Source of the DNA: CAWEHU01 sp963808965
GTDB taxonomy: Bacteria > Pseudomonadota > Alphaproteobacteria > Acetobacterales > Acetobacteraceae
Direction: 5' to 3'
DNA: 64,000 nt
Assembly: GCA_963808965.1 (NCBI GenBank)
Contig: CAWEHU010000012.1
Coordinates: forward strand, 1-64,000
The notes under the pieces are model-generated. The model was given only the letters and a program-made list of their open reading frames with translations. It was not told the DNA's origin and did not search any database. Below, in pieces: positions 52,963-61,598 of the stretch. Each line of letters begins with the position of its first letter. Position 1 is the stretch's first letter. Position numbers and translations under genes: made by a program.

Positions 52963-55287
52963 TCAAACCGCCGCGACGCCCTTCGCGACCGCTTCGGCCG
53001 CGCCCTGTGCCGGAGCTTCGGCCGCCTGCGCTTCCAGTACCGCGAGGGCACTGAGATTGATGATGCCGCGCGCCGTCACGCTCGGAACGAGTACATGGAC
53101 CGGCTTCGACATCCCGAGCAGAATCGGCCCGATCGGAAGACCGTCCGCGGCGGCCTTGAGGAGGGTGAAGCCGATGTTCGCAGCGTCCAAGGTTGGCATC
53201 ACCAAGAGGTTCGCTGTGCCTTCGAGCCGGCTATCCGGCACCGCGCGGTTGCGGATCGCTTCGGACAATGCGGCGTCGGCGTGCATCTCGCCGTCGATCT
53301 CGAGGTCCGGGGCACGGGAGCGAATCAGCTTCAGCGCCGCGCGCATCTTGCGGGCCGAATTGCTGTCGCTCGCACCGAAGCTCGAATGCGAGAGCAAGGC
53401 GGCTTTCGGCGTGACGCCGAATTCCCGGACCGCTTCGGCCGCGAGCAGCGTCATTTCGGCGATCTGCTCCGGTGTCGGATCGACCAGCATGTGCGTGTCG
53501 CAGACGAACAGCACACCGCTTTGCAGGATGAGGCAGGAGAGCGCGTAGACCCGCGTTGCCCCCGGAGAGCGCGGAATGACGGGAAGCACATACTGAATGT
53601 GCCGCCACCAGTTACCGCTGCCGCCGCAGATCGCGGCATCCGCTTGCCCAGATTGCAACAGCATTGCCGCCGCGATCGTGGGGCGGGTCGCGAGGTGTCG
53701 CGTCGCCGCATCAGGCGGAGACCCGCGCCGTCCGACCAGAAGCTGATAGGCGTGCGCCAGTGGGCCGAACACGTCCGTATCCTCCTCGGGATCGAGCACG
53801 CGGACCGCCTTCTCGAGATCCATACGGAGGCCCATTTCACGGACCCGTCGCTCGATTACGTCGCGTCGCCCGAGCAGGATCGGCTGCGCGATCCGCTCAT
53901 CGAGCAAGGTCTGCACTGCGCGCAGCACCCGCTCGTCCTCGCCCTCGCCGTAGACGATGCGCTTGGCTTGCTTCTTCGCCGCCTCGAACACCGAACTCAT
54001 AAGCTGGCCGGAGCGGTACACGAAGCGCGCCAGCTCCTCGTTATACCTATCGAAGTCCGTGATCGGCCGGCGCGCGACGCCGGAAGCCATCGCAGCCCGG
54101 GCCACCGCCGGTGCGATCTGCAAGATCAACCGCGGATCGAAGGGCTTGGGGATGATGTAGTCCGGGCCGAACACCGGCGCGGAGCCGCCATAGGCCGCCG
54201 CCACCACCTCGCTCGCCTCCACCCGCGCGAGTTCCGCGATCGCTTCCACGGCGGCGATCTTCATCTCCTCGTTGATCGTGCTCGCGTTCACGTCCAGCGC
54301 GCCGCGAAAAATGAAGGGGAAGCAGAGAACGTTATTGACCTGATTTGGATAGTCGCTCCGGCCAGTCGCCATGATCGCGTCCGAGCGGACCTTGCGCGCC
54401 TCCTCGGGCGTGATCTCCGGATCGGGGTTGGCGAGCGCCAGAATGAGCGGCTTATCCGCGAGGGAGGGCAGCCACTCCGGCTTCAGCACGCGCGGGGCGG
54501 ACAGACCCAGGAACACGTCGGCCCCGGGCAGCGCATCCTGCAACGTCCGGGCTTCTGTTTGCCGGGCATAGCGGGCCATGTTGGCCGGCATTTCCGGGTC
54601 CCGGCCTGTGTAGACCACGCCCTTGATATCGGTAAGCGTCACGTTCTCGGCTCGCACGCCCATGCTGACCAGCAGATCGACGCAGGCGAGCGCCGCGGCC
54701 CCGGCGCCGGACGTGACGAGCTTCACCTCCTCCATCTTCTTGCCTTGCAGAAGCAGGCCGTTGCGCACGGCTGCGGCGACGATGATGGCGGTGCCATGCT
54801 GGTCGTCGTGAAAGACCGGGATCTGCATCCGCCGGCGCAGCTCGGCTTCGACCGTGAAGCACTCGGGAGCCTTGATGTCCTCGAGATTGATCGCGCCAAA
54901 GGTGGGTTCGAGCGCGGCGACCACGTCGCAGAAGCGGGCCGGGTCGGCTGCGTCCACCTCGATATCGAACACGTCGATCCCGGCGAATTTCTTGAAGAGC
55001 ACCGCCTTGCCCTCCATGACCGGCTTGCCGGCGAGCGCCCCGATATTGCCGAGCCCGAGAACGGCGGTGCCGTTCGAGATCACCGCGACCAGGTTGCCGC
55101 GCGCCGTGTAGTCATGCGCGGTATCGGGGTTGTCCTTGATCTCGAGGCAGGCGGCCGCGACGCCGGGCGAGTAGGCGAGCGAGAGATCCCGCTGCGTTGC
55201 CATGCGCTTGGTCGGCTCGATCGCGAGCTTCCCCGGCCTCGGCAGACGATGGTAGTCGAGTGCGGCTTTGCGGAAATCCTCGTCCAT
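52963..55287 (-). CDS. maeB: NADP-dependent malic enzyme with phosphotransacetylase-like domain
   Basis: A 774-residue MaeB. The N-terminal malic enzyme part (1-430) has LSLAYSPGVAAACLEIKDNP, FDIEVDAADPARFCDVVAAL, the metal site FHDDQHGTAIIVAAAVRNGL and the dinucleotide loop VTSGAGAAALACVDLLVSMG. The C-terminal part (about 440-760) is phosphotransacetylase-like (RIVYGEGEDERVLRAVQTLL and a PTA-type end LPIGPILLGMSKPVHVLVPS) and is regulatory in studied enzymes, binding acetyl-CoA. It decarboxylates malate to pyruvate with NADPH. ATG 55287 gives the family start MDEDFRKAALDYHR; the frame is open to 55329 but without a better start. Confidence -1.
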   Translation of the reverse strand: MDEDFRKAALDYHRLPRPGKLAIEPTKRMATQRDLSLAYSPGVAAACLEIKDNPDTAHDYTARGNLVAVISNGTAVLGLGNIGALAGKPVMEGKAVLFKKFAGIDVFDIEVDAADPARFCDVVAALEPTFGAINLEDIKAPECFTVEAELRRRMQIPVFHDDQHGTAIIVAAAVRNGLLLQGKKMEEVKLVTSGAGAAALACVDLLVSMGVRAENVTLTDIKGVVYTGRDPEMPANMARYARQTEARTLQDALPGADVFLGLSAPRVLKPEWLPSLADKPLILALANPDPEITPEEARKVRSDAIMATGRSDYPNQVNNVLCFPFIFRGALDVNASTINEEMKIAAVEAIAELARVEASEVVAAAYGGSAPVFGPDYIIPKPFDPRLILQIAPAVARAAMASGVARRPITDFDRYNEELARFVYRSGQLMSSVFEAAKKQAKRIVYGEGEDERVLRAVQTLLDERIAQPILLGRRDVIERRVREMGLRMDLEKAVRVLDPEEDTDVFGPLAHAYQLLVGRRGSPPDAATRHLATRPTIAAAMLLQSGQADAAICGGSGNWWRHIQYVLPVIPRSPGATRVYALSCLILQSGVLFVCDTHMLVDPTPEQIAEMTLLAAEAVREFGVTPKAALLSHSSFGASDSNSARKMRAALKLIRSRAPDLEIDGEMHADAALSEAIRNRAVPDSRLEGTANLLVMPTLDAANIGFTLLKAAADGLPIGPILLGMSKPVHVLVPSVTARGIINLSALAVLEAQAAEAPAQGAAEAVAKGVAAV

Positions 55288-55362
55288 CCCCGTTCTCCCC
55301 CCGAGCGTCCGGGTAGGATGGGCGGACACGGTGCGGCTTGCAATCAGGGTTCAGGGCGGGAA

Positions 55363-55445
55363 TGCGGTCGAGAAGACTCGAACTTCCACGGGGTTTCCCC
55401 CACAAGCACCTCAAGCTTGCGCGTCTACCATTCCGCCACGACCGC
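55363..55445 (-). tRNA. tRNA-Leu(GAG)
   Basis: The minus strand reads GCGGTCGTGGCGGAATGGTA at the 5' end, anticodon stem CAAGC/GCTTG with loop TTGAGGT (anticodon GAG), a long variable arm (TGGGGGAAACCCCGT, typical of class II tRNAs), T arm AGTTCGAGTCT and acceptor CGACCGC plus A. CCA is not encoded. It lies between maeB and rplU, pointing away from rplU. Confidence -1.
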
Positions 55446-55628
55446 ACCGTGGGGCAAGGGGGCGGGGTATAGCGGAAGGCATGGCGGGCTTCAACGCCCC
55501 GGCCCGTGTGGCGTTGACTCGGCCGGACCCGGCGCTATAACCCGCCTTCCCGGCAGCCGGTCAATCCGGCGGCCGTCGTTTGCTTGCGTCCGGGGAATCC
55601 TGACCGGCGACAAAAGGAAGATGAGCGA

Positions 55629-56016
55629 ATGTTCGCAGTGATCCGCACCGGCGGAAAACAGTACCGCGTGACCCCGAACGCGGTCCTCAAGGTCGAGAAG
55701 CTGGAGGCCGAAGCGGGCGGCACCGTCACCTTCACGGACGTGCTCGCCGTCGGGGCCGAGGGCAGTCTCACCTTGGGCTCGCCCACCATTGCCGGCGCGA
55801 CCGTCACCGCGACCGTGATCGCACAGGATCGACTGGACAAGGTGATCGTGTTCAAGAAGCGGCGCCGCCAGAACAGCCGGCGGAAGAACGGCCATCGGCA
55901 GCACGTCACCGTGCTGCGCGTCGCGGGCATCAGCGCCGAACGGGATCGAGAGTGCCGGAAACGGCGCTCCGGCCGAGGCCGAACCGGAAGTGGCGGCCGA
56001 GCCTACCGCCGAGTAA
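55629..56016 (+). CDS. rplU: 50S ribosomal protein L21, frameshifted near the end
   Basis: L21 binds 23S rRNA in the large subunit. The core reads MFAVIRTGGKQYRVTPNAVL, then VIVFKKRRRQNSRRKNGHRQ and HVTVLRVAGISAE, the full conserved length. One extra G in the GGG at 55942-55944 then shifts the frame. In the proper frame the acidic Ala/Glu/Pro tail (NGAPAEAEPEVAAEPTAE, typical for alphaproteobacteria) ends at TAA 56014-56016, 12 bp before rpmA. Unbridged, the frame overruns rpmA and joins obgE, a false fusion. The upstream GGAAG is the ribosome site. Confidence -1.
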
Positions 56017-56028
56017 GGAGCAAGGACG

Positions 56029-56298
56029 ATGGCACACAAAAAGGCTGGCGGTTCGTCCCGCAACGGACGCGACACGGAAGGCCGGCGGCTCGGAATCAAG
56101 AAATTCGGCGGCGAGAAGGTGCTGGCCGGAAACATCATCGTGCGCCAGCGCGGCACGCGGTGGAAGCCGGGCACGAATGTCGGCCTTGGGCGCGACCACA
56201 CGATTTTCGCGCTTATCGACGGGAACGTGGAGTTCCATCGGAAGGCCGAGGGGCGCGTGCATGTGTCCGTGCGCAAAGCGCCGGTCGCGGCCGAATAG
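56029..56298 (+). CDS. rpmA: 50S ribosomal protein L27
   Basis: An 89-residue ribosomal protein near the peptidyl-transferase centre. The N-terminus is MAHKKAGGSSRNGRDTEGRR, followed by KFGGEKVLAGNIIVRQRGTR, the WKPGTNVGLGRDHTIFAL core and VHVSVRKAPVAAE at the end. All family blocks are present. AAGGAGCAAGGACG lies before the ATG. It is the second gene of the rplU-rpmA unit, ended by the terminator at 56325-56351. Confidence -1.
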   Translation: MAHKKAGGSSRNGRDTEGRRLGIKKFGGEKVLAGNIIVRQRGTRWKPGTNVGLGRDHTIFALIDGNVEFHRKAEGRVHVSVRKAPVAAE

Positions 56299-56324
56299 GC
56301 GCCGCGAACCGAGAGGAGGCTTCG

Positions 56325-56351
56325 GGGGTCGGCGCGAGCCGGCCCCTTTTT
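56325..56351 (+). terminator. Factor-independent terminator after rpmA
   Basis: GGGGTCGGC (56325-56333) and GCCGGCCCC (56338-56346) form a 9-bp stem with one G-T pair and a GCGA-type loop, followed by TTTTT. It separates the ribosomal genes from obgE, which starts 15 bases later, so obgE depends on read-through or its own promoter. Confidence -1.
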
Positions 56352-56366
56352 CGTCCCGGATACATC

Positions 56367-57377
56367 ATGAAATTTCTCGACCAGGCAAAGATTTACGTGC
56401 GGTCCGGCGACGGCGGCGACGGCGTCGTCGCGTTCCGGCGCGAGAAGTTTCTCGAGTTCGGAGGGCCGGATGGCGGCAACGGCGGCAAGGGCGGTGATGT
56501 CGTGTTCGAGGCGGTGGCGAACCTCAACACCCTGATCGACTTCCGCTACACGCAACACTTCCGCGCAAAAAAGGGCGGCAACGGAGCCGGATCGGACCGC
56601 ACCGGCGCCAACGCGCCCGATGTGGTCGTGAAAGTCCCGGTCGGCACGCAGCTCATGGACGAGCACCGCGAAGTACTGCTCGCCGACCTGGATGCGCCCG
56701 GCAAGCGCGTCATCCTGTGCCGGGGCGGCGATGGCGGCTTCGGCAACGCGCACTACAAATCCTCGACCAACCGCGCACCGCGCCGCGCCGATAAGGGATG
56801 GCCGGGCGAGGAGCGCTGGGTCTGGCTTAGGCTGAAGCTGATCGCCGACGCGGGGCTGGTCGGATTGCCGAACGCCGGCAAATCCACCTTCCTCGCCGCG
56901 GTCTCGGCGGCCAAGCCGAAGATCGCCGATTATCCGTTCACCACGCTGCATCCGCAGCTCGGCGTCGTGCGGCTGTCCATGACCGAGGCCTTCGTGCTCG
57001 CCGACATTCCCGGTCTCATCGAGGGGGCGCACGAGGGGGCTGGCCTCGGCGATCGCTTCCTGGGCCACATCGAACGCTGCGCCGTGCTGCTGCACCTGGT
57101 GGACGGCGCAGCGGGGAATGTCGTGCAGGCCTGGCGCACCGTCCGCGACGAGCTTGCGTCCTATGGCGGCGGGCTCGCGGAGAAGCCCGAGTTGATCGGG
57201 CTCAACAAAATCGACGCGATGACCGCTCGCGAGGCGGCGGCCCGGCGCACGGCGCTTGAGCGCGCGTCGGGAAGGCCCGTCATGCTGCTGTCCGGCGTCA
57301 CCGGCCAGGGTGTTCCGGAGATGCTGCGGGCGCTTCAGACCGCGATCGCCGAAGCGCGGCGGGGGAAAGCGGCGTGA
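56367..57377 (+). CDS. obgE: Obg/CgtA GTPase
   Basis: A 336-residue essential GTPase involved in 50S assembly and stress response. The Obg fold (1-158) has its glycine-rich loops, FGGPDGGNGGKGGDVVFEAV and LCRGGDGGFGNAHYK. The G domain has G1 GLPNAGKSTFLAAV, switch II VLADIPGLIEGAHEGAGLG, G4 NKID (LIGLNKIDAM) and G5 LLSGVTGQGV. There is no long C-terminal extension. ATG 56367 begins the canonical MKFLDQAKIYVRSGDGG. The GTG of proB overlaps its TGA (GTGA). Confidence -1.
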   Translation: MKFLDQAKIYVRSGDGGDGVVAFRREKFLEFGGPDGGNGGKGGDVVFEAVANLNTLIDFRYTQHFRAKKGGNGAGSDRTGANAPDVVVKVPVGTQLMDEHREVLLADLDAPGKRVILCRGGDGGFGNAHYKSSTNRAPRRADKGWPGEERWVWLRLKLIADAGLVGLPNAGKSTFLAAVSAAKPKIADYPFTTLHPQLGVVRLSMTEAFVLADIPGLIEGAHEGAGLGDRFLGHIERCAVLLHLVDGAAGNVVQAWRTVRDELASYGGGLAEKPELIGLNKIDAMTAREAAARRTALERASGRPVMLLSGVTGQGVPEMLRALQTAIAEARRGKAA

Positions 57378-58495
57378 GCCAACTGCCCCGGCTCGCCGAC
57401 GCACAGCGGCTCGTCGTGAAGATCGGCAGTGCCCTGATCGTCGACCCGGACGAGGCCGGGCCGCGGCGCGGCTGGCTCGATGGGATGGCCGCCGACATAG
57501 CGGCGCTGCACGGGCGCGGGGTCGAGGTCATCGTGGTGTCTTCGGGCGCGATCGCGCTTGCCCGGCACACGCTCGGGCTGGTGCAGAAGCGGCTCCGGCT
57601 GGAAGAGAAGCAGGCGGCCGCAGCCGTGGGCCAGATCCGGCTCGCCCAGGCCTGGAGCGAAGCGCTGTCCGCTCACGCGATGACCGCCGCGCAGCTCCTG
57701 CTGACCTTGGACGACACGGAGGACCGCAAGCGGTACCTCAATGCGCGTGCGACGCTGAGCACGTTGCTCGGACTTCGCTGCGTGCCCGTCATCAACGAGA
57801 ACGATACCGTTGCCACGACCGAGATTCGTTTCGGCGACAACGATCGGCTCGCCGCGCGGGTGGCTGAGATGATGCAGGCCGACCAGCTCGTGCTGCTGTC
57901 CGATATCGACGGTCTTTACACAGCCGACCCGCGGCGTGATCCGAACGCCGCGCACGTCCCGGTCGTCCCCGCGCTCACGCCGGAGATCGAGGGAATGGGT
58001 GGGGAACCGCCGCCCGGCTACTCCTCGGGCGGGATGCGCACGAAGCTCGCGGCCGCACGCATGGCGACGCAAAGCGGCTGCGCCATGGCGATCACGCTCG
58101 GCCACGTCGCCCGGCCGCTGACCGCACTCGACCAAGGCGCGCGCTGCACCTGGTTCCTGCCCCAGCCGGAAGGCCGCTCCGCGCGCAAACGCTGGATCGC
58201 GGGCGCGCTGGCTCCGCTCGGATCTCTGTCCGTCGACGCGGGGGCGGCCCGCGCGCTCGCCTCCGGGCGCTCGCTGCTGCCCGCCGGCGTTCGCGATGTC
58301 GGAGGCAGTTTCGAGCGCGGCGATCCCGTGGTCGTGCTGGGACCGGACGGCGCGGCGCTGGCGCGCGGGCTTTGCGCATATGCAAGTTCAGAGGCGCGCC
58401 GCATTGCCGGCCATCGCTCCGACGAGATCGAGGGCATCCTCGGCTGGCGCGGGCGCGACGAGGTGATCCATCGCGATGATCTCGTGCTGCTGTAA
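57374..58495 (+). CDS. proB: Glutamate 5-kinase
   Basis: A 373-residue kinase for the first step of proline synthesis, with an amino-acid-kinase domain (about 1-260: LVVKIGSALIV, VIVVSSGAIALARHTL, PVINENDTVATTEIRFGDND, LLSDIDGLYTADPR and GYSSGGMRTKLAAARM). The C-terminal PUA domain (about 280-373: LPAGVRDVGGSFERGDPVVV) is the site often linked to feedback inhibition by proline. The GTG start at 57374 is fixed by the GTGA overlap with obgE. proA follows about 217 bp downstream across a repeat element. The frame is intact. Confidence -1.
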   Translation: MSQLPRLADAQRLVVKIGSALIVDPDEAGPRRGWLDGMAADIAALHGRGVEVIVVSSGAIALARHTLGLVQKRLRLEEKQAAAAVGQIRLAQAWSEALSAHAMTAAQLLLTLDDTEDRKRYLNARATLSTLLGLRCVPVINENDTVATTEIRFGDNDRLAARVAEMMQADQLVLLSDIDGLYTADPRRDPNAAHVPVVPALTPEIEGMGGEPPPGYSSGGMRTKLAAARMATQSGCAMAITLGHVARPLTALDQGARCTWFLPQPEGRSARKRWIAGALAPLGSLSVDAGAARALASGRSLLPAGVRDVGGSFERGDPVVVLGPDGAALARGLCAYASSEARRIAGHRSDEIEGILGWRGRDEVIHRDDLVLL

Positions 58496-58531
58496 GACTC
58501 GTTTCGGGTTGCCTGCAGGCGGCCCTGCAAC

Positions 58532-58660
58532 CCTCCGTTCGTTCCCGCGCAAGCGGGAACCCAGTCTCGCACAGCAATGCCAGCCTTGTGCGGGATTGGA
58601 TCCACGCTTTTCGCTGGATGAACGGAATCTGCGTGCATTTCCAGTCACCCCGAAACGGGA
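58532..58660. repeat. Dispersed palindromic repeat, copy C (between proB and proA)
   Basis: The stretch carries a perfect 8-bp hairpin (GTTCCCGC, GCAA loop, GCGGGAAC at 58541-58560) and a weaker second one around CCACGCTTTTCGCTGGAT. It ends in TTCCAGTCACCCCGAAACGG. It is repeated in inverted orientation at 62115-62208. It is a REP-like element of the genome. The end motif also resembles the ends of repeats A and B. Confidence -1.
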
Positions 58661-58712
58661 CTAGCAACCAGAAGCGCATCACGGCACACTCGCAGGCAAG
58701 GGAACGGAGTCC

Positions 58713-59972
58713 ATGCACGTCGACGCCGAGGTCACGCAGCAATTCCGGACGGCCGCGGAGGCGGCGAGGGTGGCTTCGCAGCACCTGGCACGCAGTACCG
58801 AGGACGCGCGCAATACGGCGCTCCGGGCCATGGCGGCATCGCTTCGCCACCATGCATCCGACATACTCGCCGCCAATGCCGCCGATCTCGCGGAAAGCAC
58901 CGGTACAGAGGCATTTCGAGACCGGCTCACACTGACCGAGGCCCGCGTCGAGGCGATGGCGCGAGGACTGGAGGACATCGCCGCGCTTCCCGATCCGCTG
59001 TCGCGCACTCTCGCGGACTGGACTCGCCCGAACGGCCTCAGAATTCGCAGGATCGCGTCGCCCATCGGCGTGATCGGCATGATCTACGAGAGCCGTCCGA
59101 ATGTCGGGGCGGATGCGGCGGGGCTCTGCCTCAAATCCGGCAACGCCGTGATCCTGCGTGGCGGGTCGGAGAGCATTCGCAGCGCGCGGGCGATCAATGC
59201 TGCGTTGCGCGCCGGGCTGCTTGAGGCGGGATCGCCCGAGGACGCAGTGCAGATCACGCCAAGCGCCGACCGCGCCTATGTCGCAGCGATGCTGGCAGGC
59301 GCGGGATTGATCGACCTCATCATACCGCGCGGCGGCAAGTCGCTGGTCGAGCGCGTGCAACGCGAGGCGCGGGTGCCCGTGCTCGCGCACGCGGAGGGAC
59401 TCTGCCACACCTACGTACACGAGGCTGCCGATCCGGCGATGGCGCGCAAAGTGGTGGCGAACGCAAAAATGCGCCGTACCGGAATTTGCGGCGCGACCGA
59501 AACGGTGCTGATCGACGCCGCGGTCGCGCCGTCGCTTCTGCCGCTCATCGTCGCCGATTTGCGGGCGCTCGGCTGCGCCTTCCGGGCCGATGCGAGGGCG
59601 CGCGCGATTCTTCCCGGTCTGCCGCCCGCCGCCGATGCGGACTTCGATACCGAGTGGCTCGACGCGGTACTCTCGATCGGCGTGGTGGAGGGGGTGGATC
59701 AGGCGCTCGCCCACATCGCGAAACATGGAAGCGAGCACACGGACGCGATCGTCACCGAGGACGCGGCCGTCGCCGAGCAATTCCTTCGCGGAGTTGATAG
59801 CGCGGTTGCGATGTGGAACGCCTCGACCCAGTTTTGTGACGGCGGCGAGTTCGGCTTCGGCGCGGAGATCGGGATTGCCACGGGTCGCATCCATGCGCGC
59901 GGCCCGGTCGGGCTGGAACAGCTTACGACCTATCGCTATCTCGTCACCGGTAACGGTCAGGTGCGCCCCTGA
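58713..59972 (+). CDS. proA: Gamma-glutamyl phosphate reductase
   Basis: A 419-residue aldehyde-dehydrogenase-fold enzyme, the second step of proline synthesis. Motifs are IASPIGVIGMIYESRPNVGA, LCLKSGNAVILRGGSESIRS, the catalytic Cys region KMRRTGICGATETVLID and AMWNASTQFCDGGEFGFGAE at the end. LIDLIIPRGGKSLVERVQRE and HAEGLCHTYVHEAAD are further family blocks. ATG 58713 follows GGAACGGAGTCC. Together with proB it makes glutamate semialdehyde; proC is not in the window. The frame is intact. Confidence -1.
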   Translation: MHVDAEVTQQFRTAAEAARVASQHLARSTEDARNTALRAMAASLRHHASDILAANAADLAESTGTEAFRDRLTLTEARVEAMARGLEDIAALPDPLSRTLADWTRPNGLRIRRIASPIGVIGMIYESRPNVGADAAGLCLKSGNAVILRGGSESIRSARAINAALRAGLLEAGSPEDAVQITPSADRAYVAAMLAGAGLIDLIIPRGGKSLVERVQREARVPVLAHAEGLCHTYVHEAADPAMARKVVANAKMRRTGICGATETVLIDAAVAPSLLPLIVADLRALGCAFRADARARAILPGLPPAADADFDTEWLDAVLSIGVVEGVDQALAHIAKHGSEHTDAIVTEDAAVAEQFLRGVDSAVAMWNASTQFCDGGEFGFGAEIGIATGRIHARGPVGLEQLTTYRYLVTGNGQVRP

Positions 59973-60022
59973 GAGCCCGGCCTGTTCCGGACGCCATTCC
60001 CGCCCACGGCGACCGGCGCCGA

Positions 60023-60784
60023 ATGCGTATCGGCCTGCTCGGCGGGTCATTCAATCCGGCGCATGAAGGCCATTGCCACGTCGCGGAACTCGCCCGTCGG
60101 CGGCTGCGTCTCGATCAGGTATGGTTGATGGTCTCGCCGGGAAATCCATTGAAGCCCGCGCAGGGCATGGGCGGTTTCGCCGAGCGGCTACAGTCGGCGC
60201 GCCGCGTGACCGATGGTCGTCGCGTGATCGCGACGGGCATCGAAGCGGCGCTCGGGACCCGCTACACCGTCGACACCCTGCGAGAACTGCGCCGGCGCTT
60301 TCCCTCGGCGCGCTTCGTCTGGCTAATGGGCGCCGACATACTGCAACAGTTGCCGCATTGGCTGCGCTGGATGGAAATCGCCAAAACCGTGCCATTCGCC
60401 GTTCTGCCCCGCCCCGGCTACACGGAGCGCGCGCTCGCGGGCAACGCGGCCAAGCGCCTTCGCCACGCGCGGCGACCTGCGGGCTCCAGTGGCATTCTCG
60501 CCGGGGCGAAACCGCCCGCCTGGATCTTCTTGCCGGCCGCCCAACACACCGCGTCAGCAACAGCGATCCGACAAGCCGCGAAGGAGCAGAGCCATAGCCA
60601 GAAAGCCCCCTCCGGGTCCGCCGTCGATCGGGCCGAAACTCGTCCCACTCAGGCGAAAGACGCCGGTCCGCAAGCCACCCCGGCCAACCCTGGCCGCCGC
60701 CGACAAAACGCCCGGTACGGCGCGCAAAAAGGGAGTCGTCGCCGGACCGCGGAAGATTCCGCTGAGAAGCGCCCGCGCCCCTGA
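60023..60784 (+). CDS. nadD: Nicotinate-nucleotide adenylyltransferase, end uncertain
   Basis: The protein couples nicotinate mononucleotide to ATP in NAD synthesis. The nucleotidyltransferase motif is IGLLGGSFNPAHEGHCHVAE, with SPGNPLKP, RYTVDTLRELRRRFP, VWLMGADILQQLPHWLRW and the C-terminal ISSTxIR-like SATAIRQAAKE. The conserved part ends near residue 190 (about 60590). The following ~65 residues in frame are basic and unlike the family, and in the other frame they look like the N-terminus of RsfS. Possibly the natural stop lies near 60597 and the frame is disturbed there, or the tail is real. The start, ATG 60023, is typical. Confidence -1.
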   Translation: MRIGLLGGSFNPAHEGHCHVAELARRRLRLDQVWLMVSPGNPLKPAQGMGGFAERLQSARRVTDGRRVIATGIEAALGTRYTVDTLRELRRRFPSARFVWLMGADILQQLPHWLRWMEIAKTVPFAVLPRPGYTERALAGNAAKRLRHARRPAGSSGILAGAKPPAWIFLPAAQHTASATAIRQAAKEQSHSQKAPSGSAVDRAETRPTQAKDAGPQATPANPGRRRQNARYGAQKGSRRRTAEDSAEKRPRP

Positions 60785-60791
60785 GCCTTCG

Positions 60792-61148
60792 GTGCTCGAC
60801 CATCTGCAGAACGTGATCGTCGGCAGCCTGGAGGACGACAAGGCCGCGGACGTAGTCACGCTCGATCTGGCCGGCAAGGCCTCCTTCTGCGATCGCATGG
60901 TGATCGCGACCGGCCTCGCCGACCGGCAAATCACCGCAATGGCCACGCATCTCGAAGAAAAGCTACAGGATGCGGGACTGAAGCGCGTGCAGATCGAAGG
61001 CGCGGGCGGCTCCGGCTGGGTGCTGATCGACGCCGGCGACATCGTCGTACATCTGTTCAAGCCGGAGGCGCGAGCGATGTATGCGCTCGAGAAGATGTGG
61101 GGCGCCGATCTCGACGAAGTACTCGGCGCCGCTACGGCCGAGTCCTGA
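60792..61148 (+). CDS. rsfS: Ribosomal silencing factor RsfS
   Basis: The conserved RsfS/Iojap domain (118 residues from the GTG at 60792) blocks joining of ribosomal subunits in stationary phase by binding L14. The core reads LDHLQNVIVGSLEDDKAADV, VTLDLAGKASFCDRMVIATG, GGSGWVLIDAGDIVVHLFKP and LEKMWGADLDEVL. The same frame is open upstream and carries a Lys/Pro-rich stretch (ARKPPPGPPSIGPKLVPLRR) common in such proteins. The likely true start is near 60594, where AAGGAG is followed by ATAGCC, an ATA instead of ATG. Either a non-standard start or a sequence error would explain it. Confidence -1.
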   Translation: MLDHLQNVIVGSLEDDKAADVVTLDLAGKASFCDRMVIATGLADRQITAMATHLEEKLQDAGLKRVQIEGAGGSGWVLIDAGDIVVHLFKPEARAMYALEKMWGADLDEVLGAATAES

Positions 61149-61149
61149 C

Positions 61150-61524
61150 TCAGCTCTTGGGCGTCATCCATCCCATCGGCGCACCGGTCGGGTCCGTAAT
61201 GATGCCGATACGGCCCACCTCCGGAATGTCGAACGGTTGACGGATCACCTTGCCCCCATTCGCTTCCACGCCTGCGATCCGTGCGTCCACGTCGTCCACT
61301 TCGATGTAGCTGAACCAGTGCGGTGGAATGCCGGGGGGCACCACGCCTTCCATGTTCATGATTCCGGCAATCGGCTTCCCATCGAGCTTCGCCACCCAGT
61401 AAGTACCCCCGGTTTGGATGCTCATGCCTTCATAGCTCCAACCGATCGTCGTCGCGAAGAAAGCCTTCGCCTTCTCGACATCCGTGGTCATCAGCTCGTT
61501 CCATGCGAATGTTCCATGCGGCAT
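61150..61524 (-). CDS. VOC (glyoxalase/bleomycin-resistance fold) family protein
   Basis: A 124-residue single-module vicinal-oxygen-chelate protein. MPHGTFAWNELMTTDVEKAK then FFATTIGWSYEGM is the first betaalphabetabetabeta unit, and the second begins HWFSYIEVDDVDARIAGVEA. DPTGAPMGWM is the usual end. The family includes glyoxalases, dioxygenases and resistance proteins, and no catalytic assignment is possible. ATG 61524 has AGGAG 9 bases upstream; the upstream ATG at 61557 lacks a ribosome site. It is placed on the minus strand between rsfS and rlmH and converges with rsfS. Confidence -1.
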   Translation of the reverse strand: MPHGTFAWNELMTTDVEKAKAFFATTIGWSYEGMSIQTGGTYWVAKLDGKPIAGIMNMEGVVPPGIPPHWFSYIEVDDVDARIAGVEANGGKVIRQPFDIPEVGRIGIITDPTGAPMGWMTPKS

Positions 61525-61598
61525 GTCAGGGCGCTCCTGCGTAGTTTGATCACGCACATTAGGCGCGACGGAGCCGGCTGGCGAGCAGGAAGACTTCG

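Noticed and set aside
53095..55641. Plus-strand 848-residue open frame opposite maeB
   Set aside because: Shadow of the maeB codon pattern; no domain is visible and it runs through the tRNA-Leu gene.
55584..57377. A 597-residue L21-ObgE fusion protein
   Set aside because: The open frame passes through rpmA in the wrong frame. L21 has its natural tail and stop in the next frame (56014-56016), and ObgE its normal start at 56367. The fusion comes from one extra G near 55944.
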